The notes under the pieces were generated by a model. It made no database searches. It was given only the letters and a program-made list of their open reading frames with translations, and was not told where the DNA came from. Below are positions 1-6,081 of a stretch of DNA of 63,313 nt, in pieces. Made by a program: the position numbers and the translations under genes. Numbering within the stretch: position 1 is the stretch's first letter; the number at the start of each line of letters is the position of its first letter. The stretch is from Pseudomonas parakoreensis (lineage in GTDB: Bacteria; Pseudomonadota; Gammaproteobacteria; Pseudomonadales; Pseudomonadaceae): contig NZ_BQHY01000025.1 in the NCBI RefSeq assembly GCF_021602155.1, positions 1 through 63,313 on the forward strand. The letters are read 5' to 3'.

Positions 1-75
1 GCGCCGGCCTGGGCGGCGAAGGCCAAGCAGACGCTCAGTTTGGGTGGGCACGTCTTCTTCAGGGATGTGCCGTGA
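1..75 (+). CDS. C-terminal end of an upstream gene (partial)
   Basis: Only the last 24 codons are in the window; they end at a TGA that overlaps the start of the following Rz gene (GTGATG), as expected for tightly coupled lysis genes. By position it could be the endolysin of an upstream lysis cassette, because at 35162–35728 an endolysin overlaps a paralogous Rz in the same way. The visible residues do not match that endolysin's C-terminus, so the identity is not established. Confidence 0.4.
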   Translation, partial: APAWAAKAKQTLSLGGHVFFRDVP

Positions 76-590
76 TGGTCGTTCCGTGGAAAGCGGTTGG
101 CGTGCTGGCGCTGGTGCTGATCGGCGCCGGCAGCGCCTGGCAGTTTCAGGACTGGCGCTACGGCAAGCAGTTGGCCGAGCAGGACAAGCAGCACGCCGAA
201 ACCCTCAATCAACTGACCCAGGCCGCGGCCACTGCACAGCAGGCCGAGCAGGACAAGCGTCTGGCGCTCGAGCAGCGGCTGGCGGCCAGCGAGCAAACCC
301 ACTTTGAGAAAATGACCGATGCTCAAAAGAACCAGGATCGCCTGCGCGATCGCCTTGCCACTTCTGATATCCGGCTGTCAGTCCTTCTCGACGCCGCGGA
401 TACAGCCAGTGGCTGCAACGTGCCTGCCTCCCCCGGCGCCGTCGGCGTGGTTCATGGAGCCGCGCGAGCCCAACTTGACCCGGCGCATGCTCAACGAATT
501 CTCGCCATCACCGGTGACGGGGACCAAGGACTGATCGCGCTGGCTGCATGCCAGGCATATGCCAGGGCTATTGCGCCGGCTCGGCGATGA
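75..590 (+). CDS. Rz-like spanin inner-membrane subunit (upstream tailocin lysis cassette)
   Basis: About 171 residues with an N-terminal transmembrane segment (residues 5–20) followed by a long Glu/Gln/Ala-rich periplasmic coiled coil, the layout of phage Rz (i-spanin). Spanins fuse inner and outer membranes in the last lysis step. The start may be GTG 72 or ATG 75; both overlap the preceding stop. It is clearly paralogous to the Rz at 35707–36225: both contain WQFQDWRYG, LALEQRLAASEQTH and RLDPAHAQRI. A lipoprotein gene, Rz1, is nested in another frame. It marks the end of another tailocin or prophage lying left of this window. Confidence 0.8.
   Translation: MVVPWKAVGVLALVLIGAGSAWQFQDWRYGKQLAEQDKQHAETLNQLTQAAATAQQAEQDKRLALEQRLAASEQTHFEKMTDAQKNQDRLRDRLATSDIRLSVLLDAADTASGCNVPASPGAVGVVHGAARAQLDPAHAQRILAITGDGDQGLIALAACQAYARAIAPARR
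319..534 (+). CDS. Rz1-like outer-membrane spanin lipoprotein nested in Rz
   Basis: A 71-residue reading frame lies wholly inside Rz in the +1 frame. It begins with a basic N-terminus and hydrophobic stretch ending in the lipobox LLISGC, followed by a Pro-rich region (LPPPAPSAW), which is the hallmark of Rz1 o-spanins. The same nested arrangement, with lipobox LLICAC, exists in the paralogous cassette at 35951–36166, which supports genuine coding in both. The exact start codon is uncertain. Confidence 0.75.
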   Translation: MLKRTRIACAIALPLLISGCQSFSTPRIQPVAATCLPPPAPSAWFMEPREPNLTRRMLNEFSPSPVTGTKD

Positions 591-646
591 ACTATTCTTA
601 GGCGGCCCGATCGTATTGCGATCACTGACTCAAAAGACAGAGATCC

Positions 647-739
647 ATGGATAAGCGGCTTGCTGGCCTTTCGTTTCTGCTGACTCTCGGCTGGATCACC
701 GCCGTAGCTTTAGTCATGTGGTATTTCTCAGAGCTCTAG
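647..739 (+). CDS. Possible 30-residue membrane peptide
   Basis: ATG 647 opens a 30-codon frame (starting MDKRLAGLSF, ending MWYFSEL) that is mostly one hydrophobic helix after a short basic N-terminus. It ends two bases into the convergent SRAP gene. No strong ribosome binding site is visible. It could be a small lysis-associated or toxin-like peptide, or chance. Confidence 0.3.
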   Translation: MDKRLAGLSFLLTLGWITAVALVMWYFSEL

Positions 740-1416
740 CCCAGCGGACGGACGAGCTCTGCCCCCTTGTTCCTAACATTGCCCACGCCAGCGTTGACCT
801 TGAACCATTCGAAGGCCTCGGACGGCTCGCCCTGGTGCAGCACAATCTGCTCTGCGCGCTCCTTGGGCGTAGCCGGGTCCAGCCATTCCCGGGCCAGGTC
901 CGGTGTCAGCACCACGGGACGCCTGTCGTGGATGTCAACCATGCCACCGGCGCTGTCGGCCGTGATAATCACGAAGCCGTCATGCTCGCCTGGGCCTTCG
1001 TCAGCGTCGGGCAGTTGGCCAATGGCGGCACAAAGGACCGGCGCGCCATCCCGCCGGCGGATCAGGTAGGGCTGCTTCTTCGGGCCGCCTTCGTCTACCC
1101 ATTCAAACCAGTTGTCGATGGGCGTGATTGCCCGGTGCGGCCAGATCGCCCGAAAGAACGGCCCGTGGGATACCTTCTCGACGCGGGCATTGATCGGCGC
1201 AGCTCGGTCCTTTGCCCAGTGGGGCCGCCATCCCCAGCGCACCAGATCGGCGTGCAGCGTTTCACCCTGGAGGTGGAGCAGGGCGACCTGGGTTGTTGGA
1301 GCCACGTTGTACCGCTCCAGCGGCAACTCCCCGACGGAGTTCGCCAGAGCATTGGGCATGCCCAGCGCCGCAACAAAGTCGTGGATGCCCCTGTATTGCG
1401 ACAGTCTTCCGCACAT
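736..1416 (-). CDS. SRAP-family protein (SOS response-associated peptidase, YedK/HMCES type)
   Basis: 226 residues. The start is placed at 1416 so that Met is followed directly by Cys (MCGRLSQ); in this family Cys2 becomes N-terminal and forms a thiazolidine crosslink to abasic sites in single-stranded DNA. Other family marks are the Asn/Glu segment (INARVEKV) near residue 70, WFEW near residue 100, and the His motif in DIHDRRPVVLTPD near residue 165. An AGAGGGA Shine-Dalgarno sequence precedes ATG 1416. It lies 25 bases downstream of the 112-residue gene that starts beside a LexA box, so the two probably form an SOS-induced operon. Confidence 0.9.
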   Translation of the reverse strand: MCGRLSQYRGIHDFVAALGMPNALANSVGELPLERYNVAPTTQVALLHLQGETLHADLVRWGWRPHWAKDRAAPINARVEKVSHGPFFRAIWPHRAITPIDNWFEWVDEGGPKKQPYLIRRRDGAPVLCAAIGQLPDADEGPGEHDGFVIITADSAGGMVDIHDRRPVVLTPDLAREWLDPATPKERAEQIVLHQGEPSEAFEWFKVNAGVGNVRNKGAELVRPLG

Positions 1417-1441
1417 GGCCAATCCCTCTTTCCGTTTCACT

Positions 1442-1780
1442 TTAGACAATCGTGGTCGGTCGAGGTCTCATTTCATTGACGATTCGCTTCAGGGCTTCGT
1501 TGTCACGCCGGCTTGAATTGAGTGCAGTAGTCAGGATGTCGATCTGCTTGCGCATTTCCGCTGCTTCGCCCCCTCGTTGACGGAGGTATCCGGAAAACTC
1601 TGCGTTCTTTGCCTGGGTCTCCAGCAGCATTTGGCTGATGCCGAAAACGTCAGCCCGCGCTTTGCGTAGCTGCAGGTTCAGCTCCTGGATCTCGTTTTCC
1701 AAAAGTCGGCAGTGCTGGCGGTACATTTCCAGGGGCGAGGGGAGGCCAAGCCACCCGCAGGTGTCTTCATCGATGGGCAT
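1442..1780 (-). CDS. Small coiled-coil protein, first gene of a LexA-controlled operon
   Basis: 112 residues, family not recognised. After a short N-terminal part containing WLGLPSPLEMYRQHC, most of the protein is a predicted heptad-rich helix (roughly residues 25–105: LLENEIQELNLQLRKARADV and similar). It has no signal peptide or membrane segment. The ATG lies 18 bases from a perfect LexA box and the SRAP gene follows 25 bases after its stop. It is likely a DNA-damage-induced partner or adaptor; the function is inference only. Confidence 0.7.
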   Translation of the reverse strand: MPIDEDTCGWLGLPSPLEMYRQHCRLLENEIQELNLQLRKARADVFGISQMLLETQAKNAEFSGYLRQRGGEAAEMRKQIDILTTALNSSRRDNEALKRIVNEMRPRPTTIV

Positions 1781-1797
1781 GGTTGGATTTCCGATTA

Positions 1798-1813
1798 CTG
1801 TATGCGTATACAG
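1798..1813 (-). promoter_or_regulatory. LexA (SOS) box
   Basis: CTGTATGCGTATACAG fits CTG-N10-CAG with an AT-rich, nearly fully palindromic core. It sits 18 bp upstream of the ATG at 1780, where it would overlap the promoter of the coiled-coil/SRAP operon. Confidence 0.85.
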
Positions 1814-1908
1814 TAATCGAGGTTTGATCGTTGCGCGATGTGAGGCGACGAGCTGCAGCGGATTTTAGTTTTGTGTTCGGTCGGCAGGACGCCGGGTAAT
1901 GGAAATCT

Positions 1909-1942
1909 GCGCCACGTTTTATGGAGTCGCAAAACGTGGCGC
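1909..1942. repeat. Perfect 12-bp inverted repeat
   Basis: GCGCCACGTTTT and AAAACGTGGCGC (1909–1920 and 1931–1942) are perfect complements around a 10-base spacer. There is no following T-run on the plus strand, and no gene starts immediately beside it. It could be a regulator-binding palindrome or a recombination scar in the 0.5-kb non-coding stretch between the SOS operon and the repressor. Confidence 0.7.
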
Positions 1943-1959
1943 GAAAAGGCAAAAAAGCC

Positions 1960-2031
1960 GTCTAAAACTACCTCGATATATCCAGCATTCATTGACCAAA
2001 ACCTCAGCTAAATGACGGTAGAGTTTTAGAC
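1960..2031. repeat. 10-bp inverted repeat bracketing 52 bp, beside the mutS remnant
   Basis: GTCTAAAACT (1960–1969) and AGTTTTAGAC (2022–2031) are perfect inverted copies around 52 bases without a gene. The right arm contains the stop codon of the frame that continues out of the mutS remnant. It may be the boundary of an inserted segment. Confidence 0.55.
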
Positions 2032-2082
2032 AGTAGATCGCTGAAAGCCACGTAGCGCGTGGAATGTGCACTTCTCAAGCCC

Positions 2083-2136
2083 ATACTGCTGCATCATCGG
2101 GGTGTGGGAGGACAGGTCGGAGACGGCTTTATTCAT
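2083..2136 (-). pseudogene. mutS: 5' remnant of mutS (first 18 codons)
   Basis: Reading leftward from ATG 2136 gives MNKAVSDLSSHTPMMQQY, which from knowledge of the family is the start of Pseudomonas MutS (which continues WKLKNQHP…). After Tyr18 the similarity stops and the frame runs through 18 unrelated codons to a stop at 2026–2028. In P. fluorescens-group genomes tailocin loci sit between divergent mutS and cinA/recA, so this is probably a duplicated start of mutS left by a tandem tailocin insertion. The functional gene would lie outside the window to the left. Confidence 0.75.
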
Positions 2137-2295
2137 CGGATTGTCAGGTAACTCGTTAAATGATGTAGGGCAAAAGCGAGGGCAACCGCCGGGCTTTTCC
2201 GCGATGGGCGCAAGGTTACCATGGGCGGTCGGCTCGACGCAGGCATGACGGCCTGCTGGCACTTTCTGCGTTTAATTGTGATATATGCACGATTT

Positions 2296-2309
2296 ATGCA
2301 AATCAGCAT
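2296..2309. promoter_or_regulatory. Putative repressor operator O3 (autoregulation)
   Basis: ATGC-AAATCA-GCAT has the same ATGC-N6-GCAT, 14-bp layout as the two sites at the tail promoter (3198 and 3221). It lies 28 bp before the chosen start of the repressor gene. Extra ATGCA half sites occur at 2285 and 2346. Confidence 0.55.
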
Positions 2310-2336
2310 TTGTCTTCGGAAAAAACTTCAAGCACT

Positions 2337-3080
2337 ATGCGCGTTATGCAAAAACGCAACGTATCCTCCGTCTTAAGAGCACTGCTCGACCAGCACGGGA
2401 TCTCCCCCACGGAGCTCCACCGTCGCACCGGCGTGCCTCAATCAACGCTCTCGCGGATTCTCAGCGGGAAGATCGTCGATCCTTCGGATAAACACATCTC
2501 GAAGATCGCCGAATACTTCAATGTGAGCACTGATCAATTGCGTGGCCGCGCCGATGTGGCGACCGCGACCGGTGGCGCGCGCGATGACGTGCATGCGGAA
2601 CTCAAGGACATAAGCCTGTGGGACGACGATACCCCTGTCGATGACGACGAGGTGTCGGTGCCCTTTCTTCGCGAGGTTGAATTGGCTGCTGGATCAGGAA
2701 GATTCGTCATCGAAGAGAGCGAACGCTCTAGCCTGCGCTTCGGCAAGCGCAGCCTGCGCCATAACGGTGTGCAGTTCGACCAGGCCAAATGCGTGACAGT
2801 GCGCGGCAACAGCATGTTGCCGGTGTTGCGTGACGGCGCCACCGTCGGTGTGAATGCGGGCAAGTGTGGCATCGGCGACATCATCGATGGCGACCTGTAC
2901 GCGATCAATCACAACGGTCAGTTGCGCGTGAAGCAGCTTTACCGCCTGCCGACCGGCATCCGTCTGCGCAGCTTCAATCGCGATGAGCATCCAGACGAGG
3001 ACTACAGCTTCCAGGATATGCAGGACGAGCAGATCGTCATCCTCGGTCACGTCTTCTGGTGGGGCATGTACGCCCGTTAA
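2337..3080 (+). CDS. CI/LexA-type repressor of the tailocin (PrtR-like, XRE-HTH plus S24 peptidase)
   Basis: About 247 residues. The N-terminal part is an XRE helix-turn-helix (ISPTELHRRTGVPQSTLSRI). The C-terminal part is an S24 self-cleaving domain with the Ser nucleophile in RGNSM (codon 2811), the Lys base in RVKQLY (codon 2931), and an Ala-Gly scissile site in ELAAGSG (2688/2691). It is therefore expected to bind operators as a dimer and to cleave itself on activated RecA, inducing the downstream operon. ATG 2337 is preferred over TTG 2310, but ATG 2346 is also possible and no strong Shine-Dalgarno sequence decides. A terminator follows directly. It is functionally comparable to P. aeruginosa PrtR; no PrtN-like activator is visible. 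Confidence 0.9.
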   Translation: MRVMQKRNVSSVLRALLDQHGISPTELHRRTGVPQSTLSRILSGKIVDPSDKHISKIAEYFNVSTDQLRGRADVATATGGARDDVHAELKDISLWDDDTPVDDDEVSVPFLREVELAAGSGRFVIEESERSSLRFGKRSLRHNGVQFDQAKCVTVRGNSMLPVLRDGATVGVNAGKCGIGDIIDGDLYAINHNGQLRVKQLYRLPTGIRLRSFNRDEHPDEDYSFQDMQDEQIVILGHVFWWGMYAR

Positions 3081-3097
3081 CCGCAATCCAGTCAGAT

Positions 3098-3124
3098 AAA
3101 ACCCGCCATCGGCGGGTTTTTTTT
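3098..3124 (+). terminator. Rho-independent terminator of the repressor gene
   Basis: AAACCCGCC-atc-GGCGGGTTT followed by an uninterrupted T-run, 18 bases after the repressor stop codon. Confidence 0.9.
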
Positions 3125-3197
3125 CGTCTGCGCAAAAACCTCAAACCCTCGTACAACGTGGCTTTCATGCATCTGCGCATTTCTCGCGCATAAATAA

Positions 3198-3211
3198 ATG
3201 CATTTATGCAT
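3198..3211. promoter_or_regulatory. Putative repressor operator O1
   Basis: ATGCATTTATGCAT consists of two ATGCAT elements 8 bp apart. It abuts and overlaps by one base the -35 element of the tailocin promoter. Confidence 0.65.
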
Positions 3212-3239
3212 TGACTGTATATGCATCCATGCATATTCT
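3211..3239 (+). promoter_or_regulatory. Sigma-70 promoter of the tailocin operon
   Basis: TTGACT (3211–3216) and TATTCT (3234–3239) are separated by exactly 17 bp. The predicted start of transcription is near 3246. Operators O1 and O2 overlap the -35 edge and the spacer/-10 edge, so a bound repressor would block RNA polymerase. It is the only strong promoter seen before the holin and probably drives the whole array to 36225. Confidence 0.75.
3221..3234. promoter_or_regulatory. Putative repressor operator O2
   Basis: ATGCATCCATGCAT again has two ATGCAT elements 8 bp apart. It lies exactly 23 bp (about two helical turns) after O1, inside the promoter spacer and touching the -10 element. Confidence 0.65.
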
Positions 3240-3240
3240 T

Positions 3241-3328
3241 GCCACCAAGCCGCTCGACAAAGCGGCTGGCAACAACAGCTCTTTAGTTCCACAAGAACAG
3301 GCAGCGATGAACCGGCCTCAACGGTTCA
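3241..3328 (+). promoter_or_regulatory. Structured 5' leader with two hairpins (possible antitermination element)
   Basis: The first hairpin is AGCCGCT (3248–3254) with AGCGGCT (3261–3267), extended by GCC/GGC at 3241 and 3268, and begins within a few bases of the predicted transcript start. The second is TGAACCG (3308–3314) with CGGTTCA (3322–3328). Tandem hairpins at the very 5' end resemble in layout the put RNAs of phage HK022, which make polymerase terminator-resistant. That role is inferred from position and from the terminators further along the operon. Confidence 0.4.
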
Positions 3329-3493
3329 GAGGGTTGGCAACTGACCCGGGTGTGCAGCGTAAAGCACCAGAAGCAGTTATCCGGCGGGCAGGGACCGCGG
3401 TCGGAAAAACAATTTGAACGGACTCGTACCGCGCCAGTAGCGCCGAAAAGTCAGCTTCCTTCTCGAATACAGGATTTGAAGGAAGGCGAAGGA

Positions 3494-3541
3494 GCGCATT
3501 ACTGAAAAGCCCGGCGGATTGCCGGGCTTTTTGGAATGCCT
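3494..3541 (+). terminator. Leader terminator, left copy of a direct repeat
   Basis: AAAAGCCCGG…CCGGGCTTTTT (3505–3532) is an intrinsic-terminator hairpin about 260 bases after the predicted transcript start. The block from GCGCATTACTGAAAAGCCCGG to CCGGGCTTTTTGGAATGCCT is repeated at 4074–4122, differing mainly in the loop. The two copies flank the orphan chaperone gene. Confidence 0.75.
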
Positions 3542-3620
3542 GCCCGACATCGTTCCCCGCTGATCGGTATGCAGAACCGCGGAATCGCGACTGAAAAAAA
3601 TTAACCATAGGGAAAATGAA

Positions 3621-4043
3621 ATGAATCGTTACGTACTTATCGAGCCGGTTTACCAACTGAACTTCAAAGTCGTCCTCCAGGTGGTGGATGCTGAAGACTT
3701 TCCTTCGTTGCCTGGTGGACCTGCTTACTGGATTGACGTGCCACAAGACACGATTGTTCAAGCGGGTTGGCTGGCGCAGTTCCAGACATTCCAGTGGGTT
3801 TTTGCCGAGCCGACTTATGAGGATTATGTCGTACTTGCCAATGCGCGGATGAGCGAGCGGTTTGATGCGGCGATTCACTGGCTGACGTTCAATCCGCTGC
3901 AATACAAAAAAGATATTGGCGCCGCGACTTCTGATGATGAGACGGCATTGTTGGCTTACAAGCAATATTTCGTTGCTGTCAGCGAAGTAAAAAAACAGCC
4001 TGGCTACCCGTCAGTCATTAATTGGCCAGTCGCGCCGTTCTGA
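3621..4043 (+). CDS. Orphan tail-fibre assembly chaperone-like protein (Tfa family)
   Basis: 140 residues, ATG 3621. The C-terminal half (KKDIGAATSDDETALLAYKQ, then KQPGYPSVINWPVAPF) is the signature of Tfa-type fibre chaperones and matches the Tfa proteins at 28368–28787 and 31763–32329. No fibre gene precedes it; it stands alone between two copies of a terminator-bearing direct repeat, in the leader of the operon. It is probably a relic or a mobile spare chaperone; whether it serves any of the six fibres is unknown. Base composition looks more AT-rich than the tail genes. Confidence 0.75.
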   Translation: MNRYVLIEPVYQLNFKVVLQVVDAEDFPSLPGGPAYWIDVPQDTIVQAGWLAQFQTFQWVFAEPTYEDYVVLANARMSERFDAAIHWLTFNPLQYKKDIGAATSDDETALLAYKQYFVAVSEVKKQPGYPSVINWPVAPF

Positions 4044-4073
4044 TACGAATGCAACAACGCAATCGCTTTTAGG

Positions 4074-4122
4074 GCGCATTACTGAAAAGCCCGGTCTCAC
4101 CACCGGGCTTTTTGGAATGCCT
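4074..4122 (+). terminator. Leader terminator, right copy of the direct repeat
   Basis: AAAAGCCCGG…CCGGGCTTTTT (4085–4113), a near-identical repeat of 3494–3541. It lies between the orphan chaperone and the holin, so transcription must pass two terminators before reaching the lysis and tail genes. Confidence 0.75.
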
Positions 4123-4186
4123 ACCTGAAGAGACATCGCTTGAACCCAACACACATCACTCATCAACTGAAACCAGGAGGCGTGAC

Positions 4187-4528
4187 ATGACACACGAGCA
4201 ACAAGCGTTGGCGGACATGCCGATCTGGCTGGTCATCCTCCTCGCCGTGGTGGGCGGGGTGTCCGGCGAAATGTGGCGCGCCGACAAGGAAGGCGCTCGT
4301 GGCTGGTCATTGCTACGGCGTCTGGCGCTGCGCTCCGGCGCCTGCATGATCTGCGGCGTCTCGGCGATCATGCTGCTGTATGCCGCCGGATTATCCATCT
4401 GGGCCGCTGGTGCCTTCGGTTGCCTGACCGCCATGGCCGGTGCCGACGTGGCCATCGGTCTGTACGAACGCTGGGCCGCCAAGCGCATCGGCGTCTGCGA
4501 AGTTCCCCCGCCGCGCGATCCCCAGTAA
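4187..4528 (+). CDS. Phage holin
   Basis: 113 residues with three hydrophobic segments (about 13–29, 47–66 and 69–88), a charged linker (EMWRADKEGARGWSLLRR) and a polar C-terminus, typical of a phage holin. It would form inner-membrane lesions that release the endolysin. The start is set by AGGAGG at 4175–4180 before ATG 4187. It corresponds in position to PA0614 at the front of the R-pyocin cluster. Unlike classical cassettes, the endolysin is about 31 kb downstream. Confidence 0.85.
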   Translation: MTHEQQALADMPIWLVILLAVVGGVSGEMWRADKEGARGWSLLRRLALRSGACMICGVSAIMLLYAAGLSIWAAGAFGCLTAMAGADVAIGLYERWAAKRIGVCEVPPPRDPQ

Positions 4529-4600
4529 CTCAACACTTTCCTGCCTCGCTGCAACTGATGCGGCGGGGCTGCGCGTGGACAATTGAAAAGGAGGTCATGC

Positions 4601-5122
4601 ATGCCCGCACCGATCCAGCAGCCTTCGCAGCTGTTCACGGCGATGGCGACAACCCTGCGCAACAGCGCCGGCCTGAATCTGCAGGTTGGCAATCACGACG
4701 ACTTCACAGCACCCGGCGCTCAGACCTGGGCATTGATTGACTTCGACCGTAATGCGCCCGGAGTGCGTGGCGCCGACGGACGTATCGCCCACGTCATGAC
4801 CGTATCGCTGCAAGTCATTCCGGCACTTTCTGCGAGTGCATTTGCCGCGTGCGATCTGATCGCGGTGCTGAAAAATCTGATCACCGACAACCGTTGGAAC
4901 CTGCCCGGCGATCAATGCGATTTGCCGATGAACATTGATGGTTTGCCGTCAGTGCTCACACGCGCCGAGCAGCAATACAAGGCGTGGACCCTGACCTTCA
5001 CTCAGACTCTCTACCTCGGCCCGACCTTGCTCGACGACCCGCTCGGTACGCCGAAATTCGCCCGTACCTGGGAAGTCAGCAACATCGACGACCCCGACCA
5101 ATACACCGCGCTGGAGGCCTGA
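4601..5122 (+). CDS. Tail collar/terminator-type protein, PA0615-like
   Basis: 173 residues, ATG 4601 with AAGGAGG at 4588–4594. It lies between the holin and the gpV spike, exactly where PA0615 lies in the P. aeruginosa R2 pyocin, whose product caps the tail as a collar in the published particle structure. The sequence is a mixed alpha/beta protein with no signal or membrane segment. The assignment rests mainly on synteny. Confidence 0.65.
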   Translation: MPAPIQQPSQLFTAMATTLRNSAGLNLQVGNHDDFTAPGAQTWALIDFDRNAPGVRGADGRIAHVMTVSLQVIPALSASAFAACDLIAVLKNLITDNRWNLPGDQCDLPMNIDGLPSVLTRAEQQYKAWTLTFTQTLYLGPTLLDDPLGTPKFARTWEVSNIDDPDQYTALEA

Positions 5123-5125
5123 CCG

Positions 5126-5734
5126 ATGTTCGACGCAGTACTGCGCATGCAACTGGGGCCGATCATCGAGCGGCTGGCGGAGATGGAAGCGGAGATCGAC
5201 GATCTGCACCGCCGAGCCGAGAGTTTCTGTCGCATCGGCATCTGTCAGGCAGTCGATGCGGCAAGCAACACTTGCCATGTCAGCCACGGAGGACTGCTGA
5301 CACCAGCCATCAAGTTCTTCAACCCGAGCGCCGGAGCGCAGAGCGAATCGCGGATTCCCAGCGTGGGCGAGCAGTGTCTGTTGCTCAACTACGGCAGCGG
5401 TGAAAGCGGCGCGCAGAGCGTGGCGTTGTTCGGCCTCAACAGTGACCGATTTCCGCCGACGGCGACGGTACCGACGCTGACGCGCCGCGTTTATGCCGAC
5501 GGCACTGAAAGCGGTTACGACGACGCCACACACATTCTGCACTGGCAGAACGGCCCGGCGGCTTTCACCGGTTCTCGCGAATCGCTTGCACTGAGCATCG
5601 GCCCGGCGCAACTGACGATGACGCCGCAGCTGATCAGCCTGCAACTGGGCGGCGTCGGCCTGAGCATCGACGCCTCGGGCGTGCACTTCAGCGGCCCGTT
5701 GGTGGATCACCAGGGCCGCGTCATCAGCCCCTGA
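5126..5734 (+). CDS. Baseplate spike protein, P2 gpV-like
   Basis: 202 residues. An N-terminal helix is followed by an OB-fold region (IGICQAVDAASNTCHVSH, then SVGEQCLLLNYGSGE) and a beta-helical tail (TMTPQLISLQLGGVGLSIDA), the structure of P2 gpV/PA0616 membrane-piercing spikes. It starts 3 bases after the collar gene and is followed by gpW, J and I in canonical P2 order. Confidence 0.9.
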   Translation: MFDAVLRMQLGPIIERLAEMEAEIDDLHRRAESFCRIGICQAVDAASNTCHVSHGGLLTPAIKFFNPSAGAQSESRIPSVGEQCLLLNYGSGESGAQSVALFGLNSDRFPPTATVPTLTRRVYADGTESGYDDATHILHWQNGPAAFTGSRESLALSIGPAQLTMTPQLISLQLGGVGLSIDASGVHFSGPLVDHQGRVISP

Positions 5735-5748
5735 ATCAAGAGCTTCCC

Positions 5749-6081
5749 ATGATCGGAATCGATAGAGACTCCGGGGCCACGGTCGACGACTGGCTGCAGT
5801 TTGTGCAGCGCGCGACACGAGCCCTGACCACGCCGCTGGGCACCCGGCAAAAAAGGCCCCTTTATGGCTCGCTGATCCCCACGCTGCTGGGGCAGAACCT
5901 CGGTGACGACGTTTTGCTTCTGGCGCAGAGCCACGCGGCTCAGGCGTTTTACAACGCGCAGAACGGGATCAGCGATTTTCAGCCGAGCGTGATCGTCGCC
6001 AGCCGCCAGGGCGCGGGCCTGCTGCTGCGCTTCGCCGGCACCTGGAAAAACCGTCAACAGACATTCGAGGTCGTGACATGA
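5749..6081 (+). CDS. Baseplate wedge/sheath initiator, P2 gpW-like (gp25 family)
   Basis: 110 residues; start MIGIDRDSGATVDDWLQF, with RTLTTPLGTRQKRPLYGS-type gp25 signature residues near 26–45. In R-pyocins this protein (PA0617) sits at the base of the sheath and primes its assembly. The stop overlaps the gpJ start. Confidence 0.9.
   Translation: MIGIDRDSGATVDDWLQFVQRATRALTTPLGTRQKRPLYGSLIPTLLGQNLGDDVLLLAQSHAAQAFYNAQNGISDFQPSVIVASRQGAGLLLRFAGTWKNRQQTFEVVT

Noticed and set aside
3215-3230. LexA box at the tailocin promoter
   Set aside because: Only the left half (CTGTATAT) fits; the right half lacks CAG, and the symmetry there is ATGC-N6-GCAT instead.
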